Part shown: in pieces, positions 29,413 to 36,812 of the stretch
How the letters are laid out: every line of letters starts with the position of its first letter
Position numbering within the stretch: position 1 is the first letter of the stretch
NCBI RefSeq assembly: GCF_000243135.2
Contig: NC_019903.1
Coordinates: 100,001-164,000, forward strand
Length of the DNA stretch: 64,000 bases
From: Desulfitobacterium dichloroeliminans LMG P-21439
GTDB lineage: Bacteria; Bacillota; Desulfitobacteriia; Desulfitobacteriales; Desulfitobacteriaceae
Reading direction: 5' to 3'
Translations under genes and position numbers: made by a program
The notes under the pieces: generated by a model
The model's database searches: none
What the model saw: only the letters and a program-made list of their open reading frames with translations
What the model was told of the DNA's origin: nothing

Positions 29413-29734
29413 ATCGAGTGAAACGTAATTGGCAAGCAATGCAAGTGTTTATACACTTGGAGAATGTAGGGAACTTTGCATAAATGGTCAACTCCTTTAT
29501 GGTGATTCTAACCATTTTGCACAAAGTTTCTTAAATCCTCAAGGACTATAACCAAATTTGTTATTTGAGGACGTAGACATAGTTGAGCGCCTTTCATTAC
29601 ATCCGATGGCCATCTGGAAAACCAGATAATTGCTTATCAAAGCACCATAGATTATGAGTTTTATCAGAGTTTTGATTCTTTCCGTAGACTATTTATGTAA
29701 ATGAGGGTTTCCCCTCATTTTTTGCTTCTCAACT
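29413..29734 (+). other. Non-coding stretch after Gabija pair
   Basis: About 320 bases with no supported gene, between the rightward gajB end and the leftward SpoVS-like end. A weak aaatggt / accattt dyad without T run is the only structure seen. A run of T at 29709-29723 may be part of a leftward terminator. Confidence 0.4.
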
Positions 29735-30034
29735 TTACCTCAAATCTAATATCCATCTTATACCCGTTTTAACCGGAGAGTCAGTGGGGTTATCCACCAT
29801 GACCTCGTGAAAAATTGGATATGCTTCTAAATTTTTGCCTACTGTCGATAGGTGTCCTCTTAACAGTATTATTGCCTTTGTCGCAATATAGTTTGGTGCA
29901 ACTCCAATGCAATCCAGTAAGACCGTATTGCCACCATAGGAGAGATGTCCGGCAATCGCGGCTTTTAGAGCAATAGGATTTGTATTGCCTCCGACCTTTA
30001 ATGTTACTTTTCTTCCGATAGAATTATTCTCCAT
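29735..30034 (-). CDS. SpoVS-like (Alba-fold) protein
   Basis: 99 residues. The sequence VTLKVGGNTNPIALKAAIAG, then ATKAIILLRGHL and a final IRWILDLR, follows the stage V sporulation protein S pattern. Chromosomal SpoVS is about 86 residues, and this copy has a longer N-terminus and a divergent middle. SpoVS proteins have an Alba-like fold and may bind nucleic acid. The ATG at 30034 has aaggagg eight bases upstream; a longer frame to 30055 does not. It faces leftward, divergent from the second recombinase. Its promoter shares a box with two other element promoters. Role on the element is unknown. Confidence 0.65.
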   Translation of the reverse strand: MENNSIGRKVTLKVGGNTNPIALKAAIAGHLSYGGNTVLLDCIGVAPNYIATKAIILLRGHLSTVGKNLEAYPIFHEVMVDNPTDSPVKTGIRWILDLR

Positions 30035-30101
30035 CGTATTGGCCTCCTTCATCATCTTTTAATAATTTGGGTATGGTTAAAGTCTATTAAAAGATTTTTT
30101 A

Positions 30102-30112
30102 GAAAATCAAGT
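30102..30112 (-). promoter_or_regulatory. ACTTGATTTTC box before SpoVS-like gene
   Basis: Read leftward: acttgattttc, with TTGATT serving as a -35 and TAGACT 18 bp further as a possible -10. The same 11-mer occurs at 30155-30165 and 33317-33327 on the plus strand. Confidence 0.5.
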
Positions 30113-30154
30113 TATTTTTTAAAAAAACTTCTTAAAAAATAAAAATTAATCTTG

Positions 30155-30184
30155 ACTTGATTTTCTGTGAAATCATTTTATACA
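30155..30184 (+). promoter_or_regulatory. ACTTGATTTTC promoter, rightward
   Basis: The box at 30155-30165 contains TTGATT (30157-30162), followed after 16 bp by TATACA (30179-30184). It could drive the recombinase at 30515. Two strong ribosome-binding-like sequences follow (30218-30226 and 30246-30252). The first leads only into a three-codon frame, ATG GAA ATT TAA. Confidence 0.5.
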
Positions 30185-30442
30185 GTAAAAATGTGGTTAA
30201 CACTTTTTAAAGATGATGAAGGAGGTATGGAAATTTAAAGATAACGAAGGAGATTTATTCTACTTGTACTGTATAAATTACAGTATTCTTTTTGGGCTAA
30301 GCTATTAGCCTAGAACACAATATCGTTTCTATATCTAGGGCGAAGAAGCGTGCGTGTATTTTTGTACTGCGATGTCATCGTAGTATTCTATCTGAACAAA
30401 TTTAGCCCTATATTTTTATATTCTTTTTACATTGTTTTGTCT

Positions 30443-30486
30443 GGTGTCCGTATTAACGGGGCGACAGCCCCGTTAATACGGACACC
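30443..30486 (+). promoter_or_regulatory. Perfect 20-bp hairpin before tyrosine recombinase
   Basis: Left arm ggtgtccgtattaacggggc (30443-30462), loop gaca, exact complement at 30467-30486. It ends about 13 bases before the aaggaggtgat ribosome binding site of the recombinase and has no T run. It may be a recombinase binding or crossover site, an mRNA-stabilising hairpin, or a small repeat. Confidence 0.7.
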
Positions 30487-30514
30487 CCATTATGCCAAAA
30501 AAGGAGGTGATAAT

Positions 30515-31435
30515 ATGGCCAGACACAATTTGGGATACCAGTTTCAAACGGCCATCGATTCGGCATTTAGGCCGGGTCTAGATAAACATGCAGCAAAGCA
30601 TACTGGTGATTCTATAGATAAAGTTTGCAGTTTTAGTGAAAAAAAGAACCTGCAAGAAGTATCTTATCAAATTGCGAGGTATATGAAAGATCATTACCCA
30701 GATATCAAAATGATAAAGGATATCAACCCAGATCATGTTCAGAGCTATTTAAATCAAAAAAGTACAACATGCAGCACAGCAACTCTGGGAAACTTTGTTT
30801 CACGCATTAATAAACTCGAAAAACTATGTCAGAGTAAATTTAAAATATCAACAAATTGGGAAAAGAACATTCTCACTCCTCAAAGTCAAAAAACCGTGAG
30901 GAACGAGAAATTGAGAATTCAAACGATGGAGAAGAAAGATTTGGACAAGATATTAGATTATGGATATCGATATAGCAAATCTAAGGCAATCGTAGCCATT
31001 GATCTTGCCTATAGATATGGGCTGAGAGACGCCGAAATCGCAGATCTTAAAGTGAAAAACGTGAATTGGGAAAAGAACACTCTCGAAGTTATAGGAAAAG
31101 GTGGAAGGCGAAGAGAGTTAACAATAAAACCCGAAGACATGGAATTTATGAAAACACTATGTCGAAATAAAAAATCCGATGAAAGATTAATCGGAATCCG
31201 TAAGGATTCAATTAATAAACAGCTGAATCGAATCATGGAAAAACTGAACCTGAAGAAGAAATATCCCGTAACTGGGATACATGCCATCCGTAAACTTAAA
31301 GCACAGGAGCTATGGGATATGAAAAGAGCTCAAGGCTCTTCCAAGAAAGAAGCCATGGATTATGTAAGCAACTACTTGGGACACGGCAGGGGCCGATATG
31401 ATGTGCTAAACACGTATGTGCAAACACAGAATTAG
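30515..31435 (+). CDS. Tyrosine recombinase / integrase-domain protein
   Basis: 306 residues, opening MARHNLGYQFQTAIDSAFRP. An N-terminal core-binding region (about 50-115) precedes the catalytic domain. Catalytic residues appear as R in YRYGLRDAEI near 170, K in VIGKGGRRRE near 197, HxxR in GIHAIRKLKA near 255, H in LGHGRGRYDVL near 290 and the final Y in NTYVQTQN. Ribosome binding site aaggaggtgat, six bases before ATG. It is distinct from the element integrase at 34169 and does not sit at an element end. It may act on a local site or belong to an older nested element. A terminator follows. Confidence 0.82.
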   Translation: MARHNLGYQFQTAIDSAFRPGLDKHAAKHTGDSIDKVCSFSEKKNLQEVSYQIARYMKDHYPDIKMIKDINPDHVQSYLNQKSTTCSTATLGNFVSRINKLEKLCQSKFKISTNWEKNILTPQSQKTVRNEKLRIQTMEKKDLDKILDYGYRYSKSKAIVAIDLAYRYGLRDAEIADLKVKNVNWEKNTLEVIGKGGRRRELTIKPEDMEFMKTLCRNKKSDERLIGIRKDSINKQLNRIMEKLNLKKKYPVTGIHAIRKLKAQELWDMKRAQGSSKKEAMDYVSNYLGHGRGRYDVLNTYVQTQN

Positions 31436-31508
31436 GGGCTGTAAGCATTTGGGCTTATGGTATGTCATAAACAAGTGATTATTTAAGTGATAGTCATTCC
31501 CGGGCTAA

Positions 31509-31554
31509 AGGGCAGAAGGTATCCAAATAATTTTGGATACCTTCTGCCCTTTTC
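31509..31554 (+). terminator. Terminator after second recombinase
   Basis: A perfect 19-bp stem with arms 31509-31527 and 31532-31550 starts agggcagaagg, has loop taat, and is followed by tttcg. It can serve both directions. Confidence 0.85.
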
Positions 31555-31667
31555 GTCATTCCATTTTTAGAAGTACCGCCAGTGTCGTTGTTCTTCTATA
31601 CACCGACTTACCTGACCCATACATATAAGCAAAAGAACAGCCGCCAAGCAGTTCCTTAAACATTTCT

Positions 31668-32099
31668 TTAAACGATTACTTTATAGTTCGCTTTAATAAA
31701 AATGTTTTTAATCTTGCTCTCTACTTCATTACGTCCAGCCAGAATGAGTAATATGTCTGGTTTATTTTTTACAAAGTCATACATAAATTTTAATAACTCT
31801 TCATCGTACGCTTGACAGTCATCAACTAGAAACACAAGTTGCCAATCTTTGGCATTTAGATCATTAGGTGCTGGGTTCCTACCCATTCCTTGGGCTCTCT
31901 CTAGAAGAGTATTTGTCCAGAGTATATTTTCGAGTTCTTTATAGGAATTAGATACTCTACTTTCCTTAATAAAAACTGCGCAATTACCAAGGGACTCTTG
32001 CCTCTTTTGCTCGGCTAAAAGCTCGCGCGTTTTCCCTATTCCCTCAGGACCTAATATAACAGTAACTCTTTTTTCAATATCATTGTCGTAATTTAACAT
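31668..32099 (-). CDS. Small P-loop ATPase-like protein
   Basis: 143 residues. Walker A LGPEGIGKTREL lies at about 16-27, and a Walker B-like LVFLVDDCQAYDEELLKFMY near 88-107. The C-terminus continues DILLILAGRNEVESKIK. The order resembles a stripped-down AAA or Zot-like core with nothing else attached. aaaggag lies about ten bases before ATG at 32099. It lies on the opposite strand to the recombinase, downstream of the RNase H-like gene and in the same direction, so the two may form an operon. Function unknown. Confidence 0.65.
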   Translation of the reverse strand: MLNYDNDIEKRVTVILGPEGIGKTRELLAEQKRQESLGNCAVFIKESRVSNSYKELENILWTNTLLERAQGMGRNPAPNDLNAKDWQLVFLVDDCQAYDEELLKFMYDFVKNKPDILLILAGRNEVESKIKNIFIKANYKVIV

Positions 32100-32278
32100 A
32101 GTATTACTACTCCTTTATATTTATTTTTATCAGCGTAAGCGCTTGAGATTCTCTCAAGAATTATTTCATTTATTTTAAGACACCCCCCATTTATTAAAAA
32201 GTTGTGCGGCTAAAAATATCGACTATTGCTACTAGCCCGATTGAAGTTTCAACCGCGAAAGATTAGATTTTTGTAGTT

Positions 32279-32788
32279 TCAACAACTACTTCCACCACCT
32301 CCTTTCCTTTTCTGCAAAGAACAAAAATATTGATCACCCACAGGCAGCTTTTTTTGGGCAAATTTTGCACCTTTGTCTACCTTACGAAGATGATTGTCCC
32401 CTTTGCTAACTTTTCTAGCACTTACCTTACAAGGTAGTGTTTTAATATGATTTTGCAACTCAATAAACTCAGCAGATTGGGTAAAAGCATTTTCCTCTTG
32501 CAAATCGCGTGTTAGAGCATTAATTGATTGTACTAGGGTTAATAAATCTGACCTTATCTCAATGGCTATGATTTCTTGCCACAATTGATTACCGGAATCC
32601 GGTAAGTATAATAATGCATTACTACAAGCTATCACCTCAGCTTTAATACTACTCTCGGTTACTCCACTTCCATATCCATATTCGGGAAGAGAGTTATCGC
32701 AATTTAGAAACCGCTTAAAACACCAACCAAATTTCTTTTCTTTGAAAGCCCCGTCGCAATAAACAATCAATTTTGTACCCACTTTCAT
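32279..32788 (-). CDS. RNase H-like protein
   Basis: 169 residues. Acidic residues fall as in RNase HI: D in IVYCDGAF near 11, E in SIKAEVIACSNALLYL near 50, D in IEIRSDLLTLVQSINAL near 79, and the final D in DNHLRKVDKGAKFAQ near 138. RNase HI removes RNA from RNA-DNA hybrids. The C-terminus is odd, ending KRKGGGGSSC. aggagggataac precedes ATG at 32788. It is leftward, 179 bp upstream of the small P-loop gene. Role on the element could be in replication, excision or defence; this is a guess. Confidence 0.65.
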   Translation of the reverse strand: MKVGTKLIVYCDGAFKEKKFGWCFKRFLNCDNSLPEYGYGSGVTESSIKAEVIACSNALLYLPDSGNQLWQEIIAIEIRSDLLTLVQSINALTRDLQEENAFTQSAEFIELQNHIKTLPCKVSARKVSKGDNHLRKVDKGAKFAQKKLPVGDQYFCSLQKRKGGGGSSC

Positions 32789-33387
32789 GTTATCCCTCCT
32801 GTCTATTTTAAGTTTTTGTTATGTCTTAATCTTCTATAAGAGACATTCGAAGATAATGTATAAATAAACTAACTATAAGAGACGGATTTTCCACCTTATT
32901 AATGATTAAAGCAACTCCCAGAACTAAAGTTCCAAAAGTTGCTTCAAAGGTTTTATTTGTTTATTCAATTTATTTACTAAGGGCATTTTAATCAACCCCA
33001 ATCAATAGATTATTCTTTGGCTAAATTGACTTTTCTGTCTAATATATCTATTAAATTTCAGTTTAATTTATCAGTTAATCCATATATTATCAGATATTAT
33101 TTATTTAGTCCAACGAATTTCTATATTTTCTCATTTTGATTTTTTCGATTTAATTAAAAAGCTAGATTAGGGCATGCGGGTTAATGCTAAAGTACCTATA
33201 CCACTTTCCGCTATATTGCTCGCCTCTAAGATCATAATTTAGAAATATTCTAAAATTTGATTTCCGCAGAATTTTTCAGTAATCTTAAACTTAATAAAGG
33301 ATTTATTAAAATTAATACTTGATTTTCATGAAAATCATCTTCTAGTATACCTATAAACCAGACTACGAATAAGGAGATGATGACACA
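32789..33387 (+). other. Non-coding AT-rich stretch, about 600 bases
   Basis: No supported gene. Holds the divergent promoters of the RNase H-like gene (leftward) and the orphan gene at 33388 (rightward). A hairpin gcaact / agttgc encloses gaact / agttc at 32911-32942. The palindrome gattttca-tgaaaatc lies at 33321-33336. The length and AT content would also suit a replication or regulatory region, but no iterons were found. Confidence 0.4.
33317..33348 (+). promoter_or_regulatory. Promoter with 16-bp palindromic operator
   Basis: acttgattttc at 33317-33327 includes TTGATT (33319-33324). TAGTAT at 33343-33348 is 18 bp on. The perfect palindrome gattttca/tgaaaatc (33321-33336) overlaps the -35 and spacer, a normal repressor position. 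Confidence 0.5.
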
Positions 33388-33807
33388 ATGAAAAGAAAAA
33401 TTCCCATTGATGGCTTAAATACTTTTGGGCCGAAAGAAAAGGAAGAAATAAAAAAACCTAAACCCAAAAAACCACCACAACTCCAAAAGAAAATTCACTA
33501 CCGAAAATGGGGAGACGCGGGAGTGGGAATCGAAATATCGAACTATTGGGTTTTTCGATTGGTGATTAACGGGATCACTATTGATGAAAAGGATTTCGAA
33601 AAGCTGTTCCCCACGATTTATAAACAATTCAATGTCCGGACAGAGCTTAAAACTAATCCCAAAACTGGTGATTTCCAAAATACCATTTATCTCTATTTCC
33701 CACGGCAGATGCTAGAAGATATGGAAATCAGAATAATCTATCGTGACCTTAAGAAAAAGATGCTTCAACATATTTATGACTTAACAGTAGATAAAGAAGA
33801 CGTCTAA
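33388..33807 (+). CDS. Orphan basic protein of the element
   Basis: 139 residues. The first 36 are rich in lysine and proline (IKKPKPKKPPQLQKK). The rest looks like a compact alpha/beta domain (WGDAGVGIEISNYWVFRLVI, then TIYLYFPRQMLEDM). Ribosome binding site aaggagatgatg. A hairpin ggttggcgg / ccgccaacc (33831-33861) follows the stop. I recognise no family. The basic tail and its place just before the excisionase suggest a nucleic-acid-binding accessory protein; this is inference. Confidence 0.6.
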   Translation: MKRKIPIDGLNTFGPKEKEEIKKPKPKKPPQLQKKIHYRKWGDAGVGIEISNYWVFRLVINGITIDEKDFEKLFPTIYKQFNVRTELKTNPKTGDFQNTIYLYFPRQMLEDMEIRIIYRDLKKKMLQHIYDLTVDKEDV

Positions 33808-33926
33808 ACGGTTCCAGTTCATATTTTTGTGGTTGGCGGTTTGGAATATAAGCCGCCAACCTACCAAGTCCTTATCTAATACATAGCAGAGTGCACCTGC
33901 TTTTTTTAATGATAAGGAGTGATTCT

Positions 33927-34163
33927 ATGAATAACATAAACTATAAAATGGTTCATTGCTATACAGTGCCTCAGGTGGCTATATTACTAAAGGTCAAAAA
34001 GACCTACGTCTATGATCTAATTAACTCTAATCAACTGCCTGCAATAAGATTGTCCGAAAGAAGATATAGAATTTCCGAGCAGGCATTAATGGAATTTTTA
34101 AAGGGAAAATCAGAGTGGATGGAGAATACTGACAATGTTATCCATGCCCCTGTGAGGGGGTAA
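33927..34163 (+). CDS. xis: Excisionase-family DNA-binding protein
   Basis: 78 residues of MerR-like winged-helix excisionase type (HTH_17): YTVPQVAILLKVKKTYVYDL followed by NQLPAIRLSERRYRISEQAL. aaggagtga precedes ATG at 33927; an upstream in-frame ATG lacks a ribosome binding site. It ends five bases before the integrase start, the usual xis-int order in Tn916-like and related elements. Confidence 0.85.
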   Translation: MNNINYKMVHCYTVPQVAILLKVKKTYVYDLINSNQLPAIRLSERRYRISEQALMEFLKGKSEWMENTDNVIHAPVRG

Positions 34164-34168
34164 AATAA

Positions 34169-35242
34169 ATGCCAACGATTCGACAACGTGGTAAGAACAA
34201 GTACCAAATTGAATTTTTCTTGACAGTTCGAAAGGATGGTGGAAATAAAAAGGTTCGCCATTATGAGACTTTTCACGGTACGGAAGCCAAAGCAAGAGAG
34301 TATTCCTATAAACGACAGGCAGAACTTAAAAGCAAAAACCTGCCTAACTCTTGTGGCATGACTATGGGAGAACTTTTTCAGAGGTTTCTGCAATACAAAA
34401 AAACAAGAATTGAGCGGAGCACCTACGAGAAATATGAAAGCCATATAAGAAAACTTACCGAGCTTTTGGGTCACCTTTTTATAGCATCATTGGATTCATT
34501 GCAAATTGAAGAAAAGCTTCTTCTTTTGGATCAAGGCAACCTATCTGCACGAACTATCAAAAACTATTACACTACTCTGCGCACCATTACAAAATGGGGC
34601 CTTAAGAAAAAGTATCTAGCAGAGGATGTCATGGATGGACTTGAACCACCAATGGTTAGGCACAAAAAAAGGGACATACTAAACCCAGAAGAGTTGAAAC
34701 TTTTTATCGAAACAGCAAAAAATTATAAGCTTTATCTTCCTCTTAAAATACTTGCGATCACTGGAATGCGTGTGGGTGAAGTGATGGGACTAAAGTGGAA
34801 GTCTGTATCCTTCGAAGACAGTCAGATAAAAATTGTGGAGGCAGTCAGTTCAAATTCAGGATATCTTAAGGATACCAAGACTCAAGGAAGTAAAAGGGAA
34901 CTTCGCTTGGACACTGAAACTATGGCCGAGTTAAAAGAGCATAAATTGGCAATGGCAAAGTGTAACAGAGCAAAAGATGATGATTTTGTTTTCCAAAGAG
35001 AAACCTCAAATGATTTCCTTGGCTACCAAAATATTTTCCGAACAAAAAACAGAATCCTGAAGAGGGCTGGCCTCAGGAATATTCGTATCCACGATTTAAG
35101 ACACGGAGTTGGTTCGATCTTACTGGATAAAGGTGCTTCAATTACAACAGTGGCCGAACAATTAGGACAGGTCCCCGCTACAACGGCTGGTAACTATAGC
35201 CACTCCCTCAAAAAGGGCCAGAGTATTTTGGATGTCTTGTGA
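34169..35242 (+). CDS. int: Site-specific tyrosine integrase of the element
   Basis: 357 residues. An N-terminal arm-binding domain covers 1-60 (MPTIRQRGKNKYQIEFFLTV) and a SAM-like core-binding domain about 60-150. The catalytic domain has R in ITGMRVGEVMGLKWK near 195, K near 230, HDLRHG near 308, a histidine-equivalent Q in LGQVPATTAGNYSHSL near 333, and tyrosine Y in NYSHS. It lies 85 bp from the right boundary and points at it, so it is the integrase that used the tRNA-Val site. The paired attccgtcag repeats are its likely arm sites. Confidence 0.9.
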   Translation: MPTIRQRGKNKYQIEFFLTVRKDGGNKKVRHYETFHGTEAKAREYSYKRQAELKSKNLPNSCGMTMGELFQRFLQYKKTRIERSTYEKYESHIRKLTELLGHLFIASLDSLQIEEKLLLLDQGNLSARTIKNYYTTLRTITKWGLKKKYLAEDVMDGLEPPMVRHKKRDILNPEELKLFIETAKNYKLYLPLKILAITGMRVGEVMGLKWKSVSFEDSQIKIVEAVSSNSGYLKDTKTQGSKRELRLDTETMAELKEHKLAMAKCNRAKDDDFVFQRETSNDFLGYQNIFRTKNRILKRAGLRNIRIHDLRHGVGSILLDKGASITTVAEQLGQVPATTAGNYSHSLKKGQSILDVL

Positions 35243-35259
35243 TTTTTGTAGCGGAAAAA

Positions 35260-35280
35260 ATTCCGTCAGGATTCCGTCAG
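35260..35280 (+). promoter_or_regulatory. Integrase arm-type repeat pair, right end
   Basis: Two copies of attccgtcag (35260-35269, 35271-35280), same orientation and 11-bp spacing as the left pair at 14328-14348, 47 bp before the right attachment repeat. Confidence 0.7.
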
Positions 35281-35327
35281 AAGCCTGCAAATCCAGATAT
35301 ACCAAGGGTTTAGAAGGTAGAGAAAAT

Positions 35328-35355
35328 AGGTTCGAGTCCTCTCAAACCCACCATA
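35328..35355 (+). repeat. attR, 28-bp direct repeat
   Basis: Identical to 14179-14206, with no tRNA body before it. It marks the right end of the element. Confidence 0.93.
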
Positions 35356-35366
35356 TGTAGAACATA

Positions 35367-35410
35367 AGAACCATGTAATCCCTTGACGGATTACATGGTT
35401 CTTTTTTATC
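35367..35410 (+). terminator. Terminator, probably of the original tRNA operon
   Basis: The stem agaaccatgtaatc / gattacatggttct with loop ccttgacg is followed by tttttat. It lies just past the right attachment repeat, where the tRNA transcript would end before the element inserted. Confidence 0.85.
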
Positions 35411-35573
35411 GGGTGAAGTTTACACAGAGATAGTGCAGTGCAGGGAATCCGGATCAATTTCAAAAGGCCTTCATTCCATAATGCTAGTTTAATATGGTTA
35501 AGATATAATAGAGGTATGTTCTTCCAGTGCGATAAAAGAATATGTGAATAGAACTAAAATTTGCGGAGGTTTT

Positions 35574-36812
35574 ATGAAACTCACCAAAGAGGAAAAATCT
35601 TGGATTTTATATGACTGTGGCAATTCGGCCTATAGTATGGCAGTGACCACCGCTCTGTTACCTGTGGTCTTCGGCATGTTTAATAACGTGAATAGTAGCA
35701 TGAATCTCGGTTATTTTAATTCCATAGCCAGTATACTGGTGGCGGTACTTAGCCCTATTTTAGGGACTATTGCTGATTATAAGGACAAGAAGAAGCGTTT
35801 TTTCATCTTTTTTGCCCTTCTGGGTATGCTTTTTACCGCCACTTTAGCCTTTGTGCCCCCGGCAAGCGGGCTGTGGCAGTTGCTTGCGGTTTTCTATATC
35901 CTTTCCGCCATCGGGTTTGCCGGAGCGAATATTTTTTATGACTCATTTTTAGTAGATGTCACCACCGATGAGCGCATGGATAAGGTTTCGACGCGTGGAT
36001 TCGCGTTCGGTTATATTTCCAGTGTTATTCCTTTCGGCATCAGTCTAGCTTTAATTTTCTTCATGGGAATGGACAAAGCTCTAGGCTATCAGGTGGGATT
36101 TATCATTACAGCCATTTGGTGGGGGTTGTTAACACTCCCGTTAATTCGCAATGTAAGGCAAATCCATTTTATTGAGCCTGAACCTCAGCCGGTCATCAAC
36201 AGCTTTAAAAGGCTAGGGGAGACATTCAGAAATATTAGGCAGCATAAGATTGTTTTTGTTTTCTTGCTGGCGTATTTTCTCTACATCGATGGTGTGGATA
36301 CGATTATAAAAATGGTTGTACCTTATGCCCTAGGAGTATTAGGTAACAATGCCCTCGATACCTTTACCTTGCTCGGCATATTATTGGTCATCCAGATTAT
36401 CGCCTTTCCCTGTGCCATACTTTATGGGAATCTGGCGCAAAGATTTTCCGCACGGACTATGATTATCGTCGGTATCACAACCTATATTATCGCATGTTTT
36501 GCTGCATTCTTCATTTCCTCGGTAGGGCATATCTTCATCCTCGGCGCCCTGATTGGTTCTGCCCAAGGCGGTATCCAAGCCCTGAGTCGCTCCTATTACG
36601 CCAAGATTATTCCTAAACAGAATTCCAATGAGTTTTTTGGCTTCTATAATATCTTCGGTAAGTTTGCCGCTATCATTGGACCGTTTATGATGGCCTTGAC
36701 CACAACCCTGACGGGAAATCCCCGCTACAGCATTTTTGCAGTGGTTCCCCTCTTTGTCGCCGGACTTTTGGTGTTTCTGACTCTGCCTAAAGACCTAGTG
36801 GAGGTGCCGTAA
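35574..36812 (+). CDS. MFS transporter, UMF1/Atg22-like
   Basis: 412 residues with about 12 membrane segments. The opening WILYDCGNSAYSMAVTTALL is typical of the UMF1 branch, and the loop GTIADYKDKKKRFFIFF follows as the MFS signature. Substrates of bacterial UMF1 proteins are poorly known; lipid or amino-acid flipping or efflux has been proposed for parts of the family. The ATG at 35574 has cggagg five bases upstream. Its last base is the first base of the next gene's ATG, so the two are co-translated. Confidence 0.85.
   Translation: MKLTKEEKSWILYDCGNSAYSMAVTTALLPVVFGMFNNVNSSMNLGYFNSIASILVAVLSPILGTIADYKDKKKRFFIFFALLGMLFTATLAFVPPASGLWQLLAVFYILSAIGFAGANIFYDSFLVDVTTDERMDKVSTRGFAFGYISSVIPFGISLALIFFMGMDKALGYQVGFIITAIWWGLLTLPLIRNVRQIHFIEPEPQPVINSFKRLGETFRNIRQHKIVFVFLLAYFLYIDGVDTIIKMVVPYALGVLGNNALDTFTLLGILLVIQIIAFPCAILYGNLAQRFSARTMIIVGITTYIIACFAAFFISSVGHIFILGALIGSAQGGIQALSRSYYAKIIPKQNSNEFFGFYNIFGKFAAIIGPFMMALTTTLTGNPRYSIFAVVPLFVAGLLVFLTLPKDLVEVP

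Larger units (their letters stand above)
30056..30514 (+). other. Divergent regulatory region between SpoVS-like and recombinase genes
   Basis: AT-rich. It holds two oppositely facing ACTTGATTTTC boxes, a three-codon leader frame and a small stem tactgta / tacagta (30267-30285) followed by T-rich sequence. The perfect hairpin at 30443-30486 comes next. An open frame running back from the recombinase to 30350 crosses the hairpin and has no ribosome binding site, so it is not accepted as coding. Confidence 0.5.
14179..35355 (+). mobile_element. 21-kb tRNA-Val-integrated defence element
   Basis: Bounded by perfect 28-bp direct repeats, one in the tRNA-Val 3' end and one at 35328-35355. A tyrosine integrase and excisionase lie at the right end, and paired integrase arm-type repeats lie inside both ends. 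A hairpin with T run after the right repeat (35367-35408) is probably the original tRNA operon terminator, which supports a clean insertion. Cargo: an IS30 relic, a regulator, a methylase/helicase defence operon, a Gabija pair, a SpoVS-like gene, a second recombinase and several small genes. No conjugation or capsid genes are seen, so it is probably a non-self-transmissible integrative element. Confidence 0.9.

Noticed and set aside
30218-30237. Three-codon leader peptide (ATG GAA ATT TAA)
   Set aside because: It has a good ribosome binding site but is too short to support as a gene. Noted only as part of the regulatory region.
30350-30514. N-terminal extension of the second recombinase
   Set aside because: The frame crosses a perfect hairpin and lacks a ribosome binding site, while ATG 30515 has an excellent one.
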